Positions 12,416 through 12,634 of a DNA stretch of 12,634 nt are shown here, one piece after another; the stretch's first letter is position 1; each line of letters opens with the position of its first letter. The translations under genes were made by a program, and so were the position numbers. The notes under the pieces were generated by a model. It made no database searches, was not told the DNA's origin, and saw nothing but the letters and a program-made list of their open reading frames with translations. The stretch is taken from assembly GCA_050116415.1 (NCBI GenBank), contig JASFOS010000059.1, positions 1 to 12,634 on the forward strand, read 5' to 3'. Origin of the DNA: JARRJY01 sp050116415 (lineage in GTDB: Bacteria > Pseudomonadota > Gammaproteobacteria > UBA6429 > Thiohalophilaceae).

Positions 12416-12634
12416 TTAGCCAATGACTTTATTAATGGTCGCCAGCAATTGCTCGGGATTGAAAGGTTTTACTATCCAGCCTGTCGCCCCGGCAGCCTTG
12501 CCTTCCATTTTCTTTTCACTGCTGCTTTCTGTCGTCAGCATTAACATCGGCACAAACTTGAAGTTGGGAAGTGCGCGCAGTTCCTTGATCAGGGTTAAAC
12601 CATCCATGTTGGGCATGTTGACGTCAGAAATAAC
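12416..12634 (-). CDS. cheY: CheY-like single-domain response regulator, 5' end outside the window
   Basis: The right edge cuts this gene; 72 codons and the TAA remain. The visible part begins VISDVNMPNMDG, where the Asp (codon 12623-12625) is the phosphoacceptor. It then has LMLTTES (switch Thr), and GWIVKPFNPEQLL with the conserved Lys-Pro, and ends in NKVIG. No DNA-binding or output domain follows, so it is a free-standing receiver of the CheY type, 41 bases upstream of cheA. As the first gene seen before cheA it probably takes phosphate from this CheA. Whether it acts on the flagellar motor or on another target cannot be seen. P. aeruginosa CheY2 has the same gene position. Confidence 0.93.
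   Translation of the reverse strand, partial: VISDVNMPNMDGLTLIKELRALPNFKFVPMLMLTTESSSEKKMEGKAAGATGWIVKPFNPEQLLATINKVIG

Overview
The window is a chemotaxis operon with every supported gene on the minus strand, so transcription runs from high to low coordinates. The gene set points to a flagellated gammaproteobacterium: order cheY-cheA-cheW-(parA)-mcp-cheR-cheD-cheB, a FliA-type flagellar sigma factor, and a Tsr-like receptor signalling domain. No species can be named from the sequence. The che order is the one I know from the F7-class clusters of Pseudomonas aeruginosa (Che2, with the oxygen sensor Aer2) and Vibrio cholerae (cluster III).

Layout from right to left. A cheY-like receiver is cut by the right edge (12416-12634). 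It is followed by an enlarged cheA (9885-12374), cheW (9353-9874), a ParA/Soj-type ATPase (8582-9340), a possible 55-residue basic small ORF (8415-8582), a soluble receptor (5821-8388), cheR with a TTG start (4966-5817), cheD (4308-4958), cheB (3198-4283) and fliA (2423-3130). After a 206-bp gap comes an unrecognised two-gene unit: a multi-pass membrane protein with a coiled-coil stretch (735-2204 or 2216) and a VWA-domain lipoprotein (85-738), overlapping by ATGA. A perfect hairpin terminator (34-63) ends the block.

The unusual content is heme-type gas sensing placed twice in one pathway. The receptor begins with a globin domain (about residues 62-195) followed by two tandem PAS domains, two HAMP-like repeats and a 36H-like signalling domain, with no membrane segment. 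The histidine kinase CheA carries a second, paralogous globin (about residues 252-392) between its P2-like and dimerisation domains. Both globins keep Tyr B10, Phe CD1, Gln E7 and the proximal His F8 of the flavohemoglobin/HGbI-type fold. The PAS domains keep the His and Trp positions that bind heme and oxygen in Aer2. The receptor ends in EWEEF, close to the GWEEF tether of Aer2.

Inferred working model: a cytoplasmic array, possibly positioned by the ParA ATPase through the receptor's basic N-terminus, senses O2 or a related gas at the receptor and may be gated a second time at the kinase itself. CheR, CheD and CheB adapt it and CheY carries the output. The receptor gene also has a strong internal ribosome binding site directly after the globin, which could yield a globin-less form and may mark the point of domain fusion.
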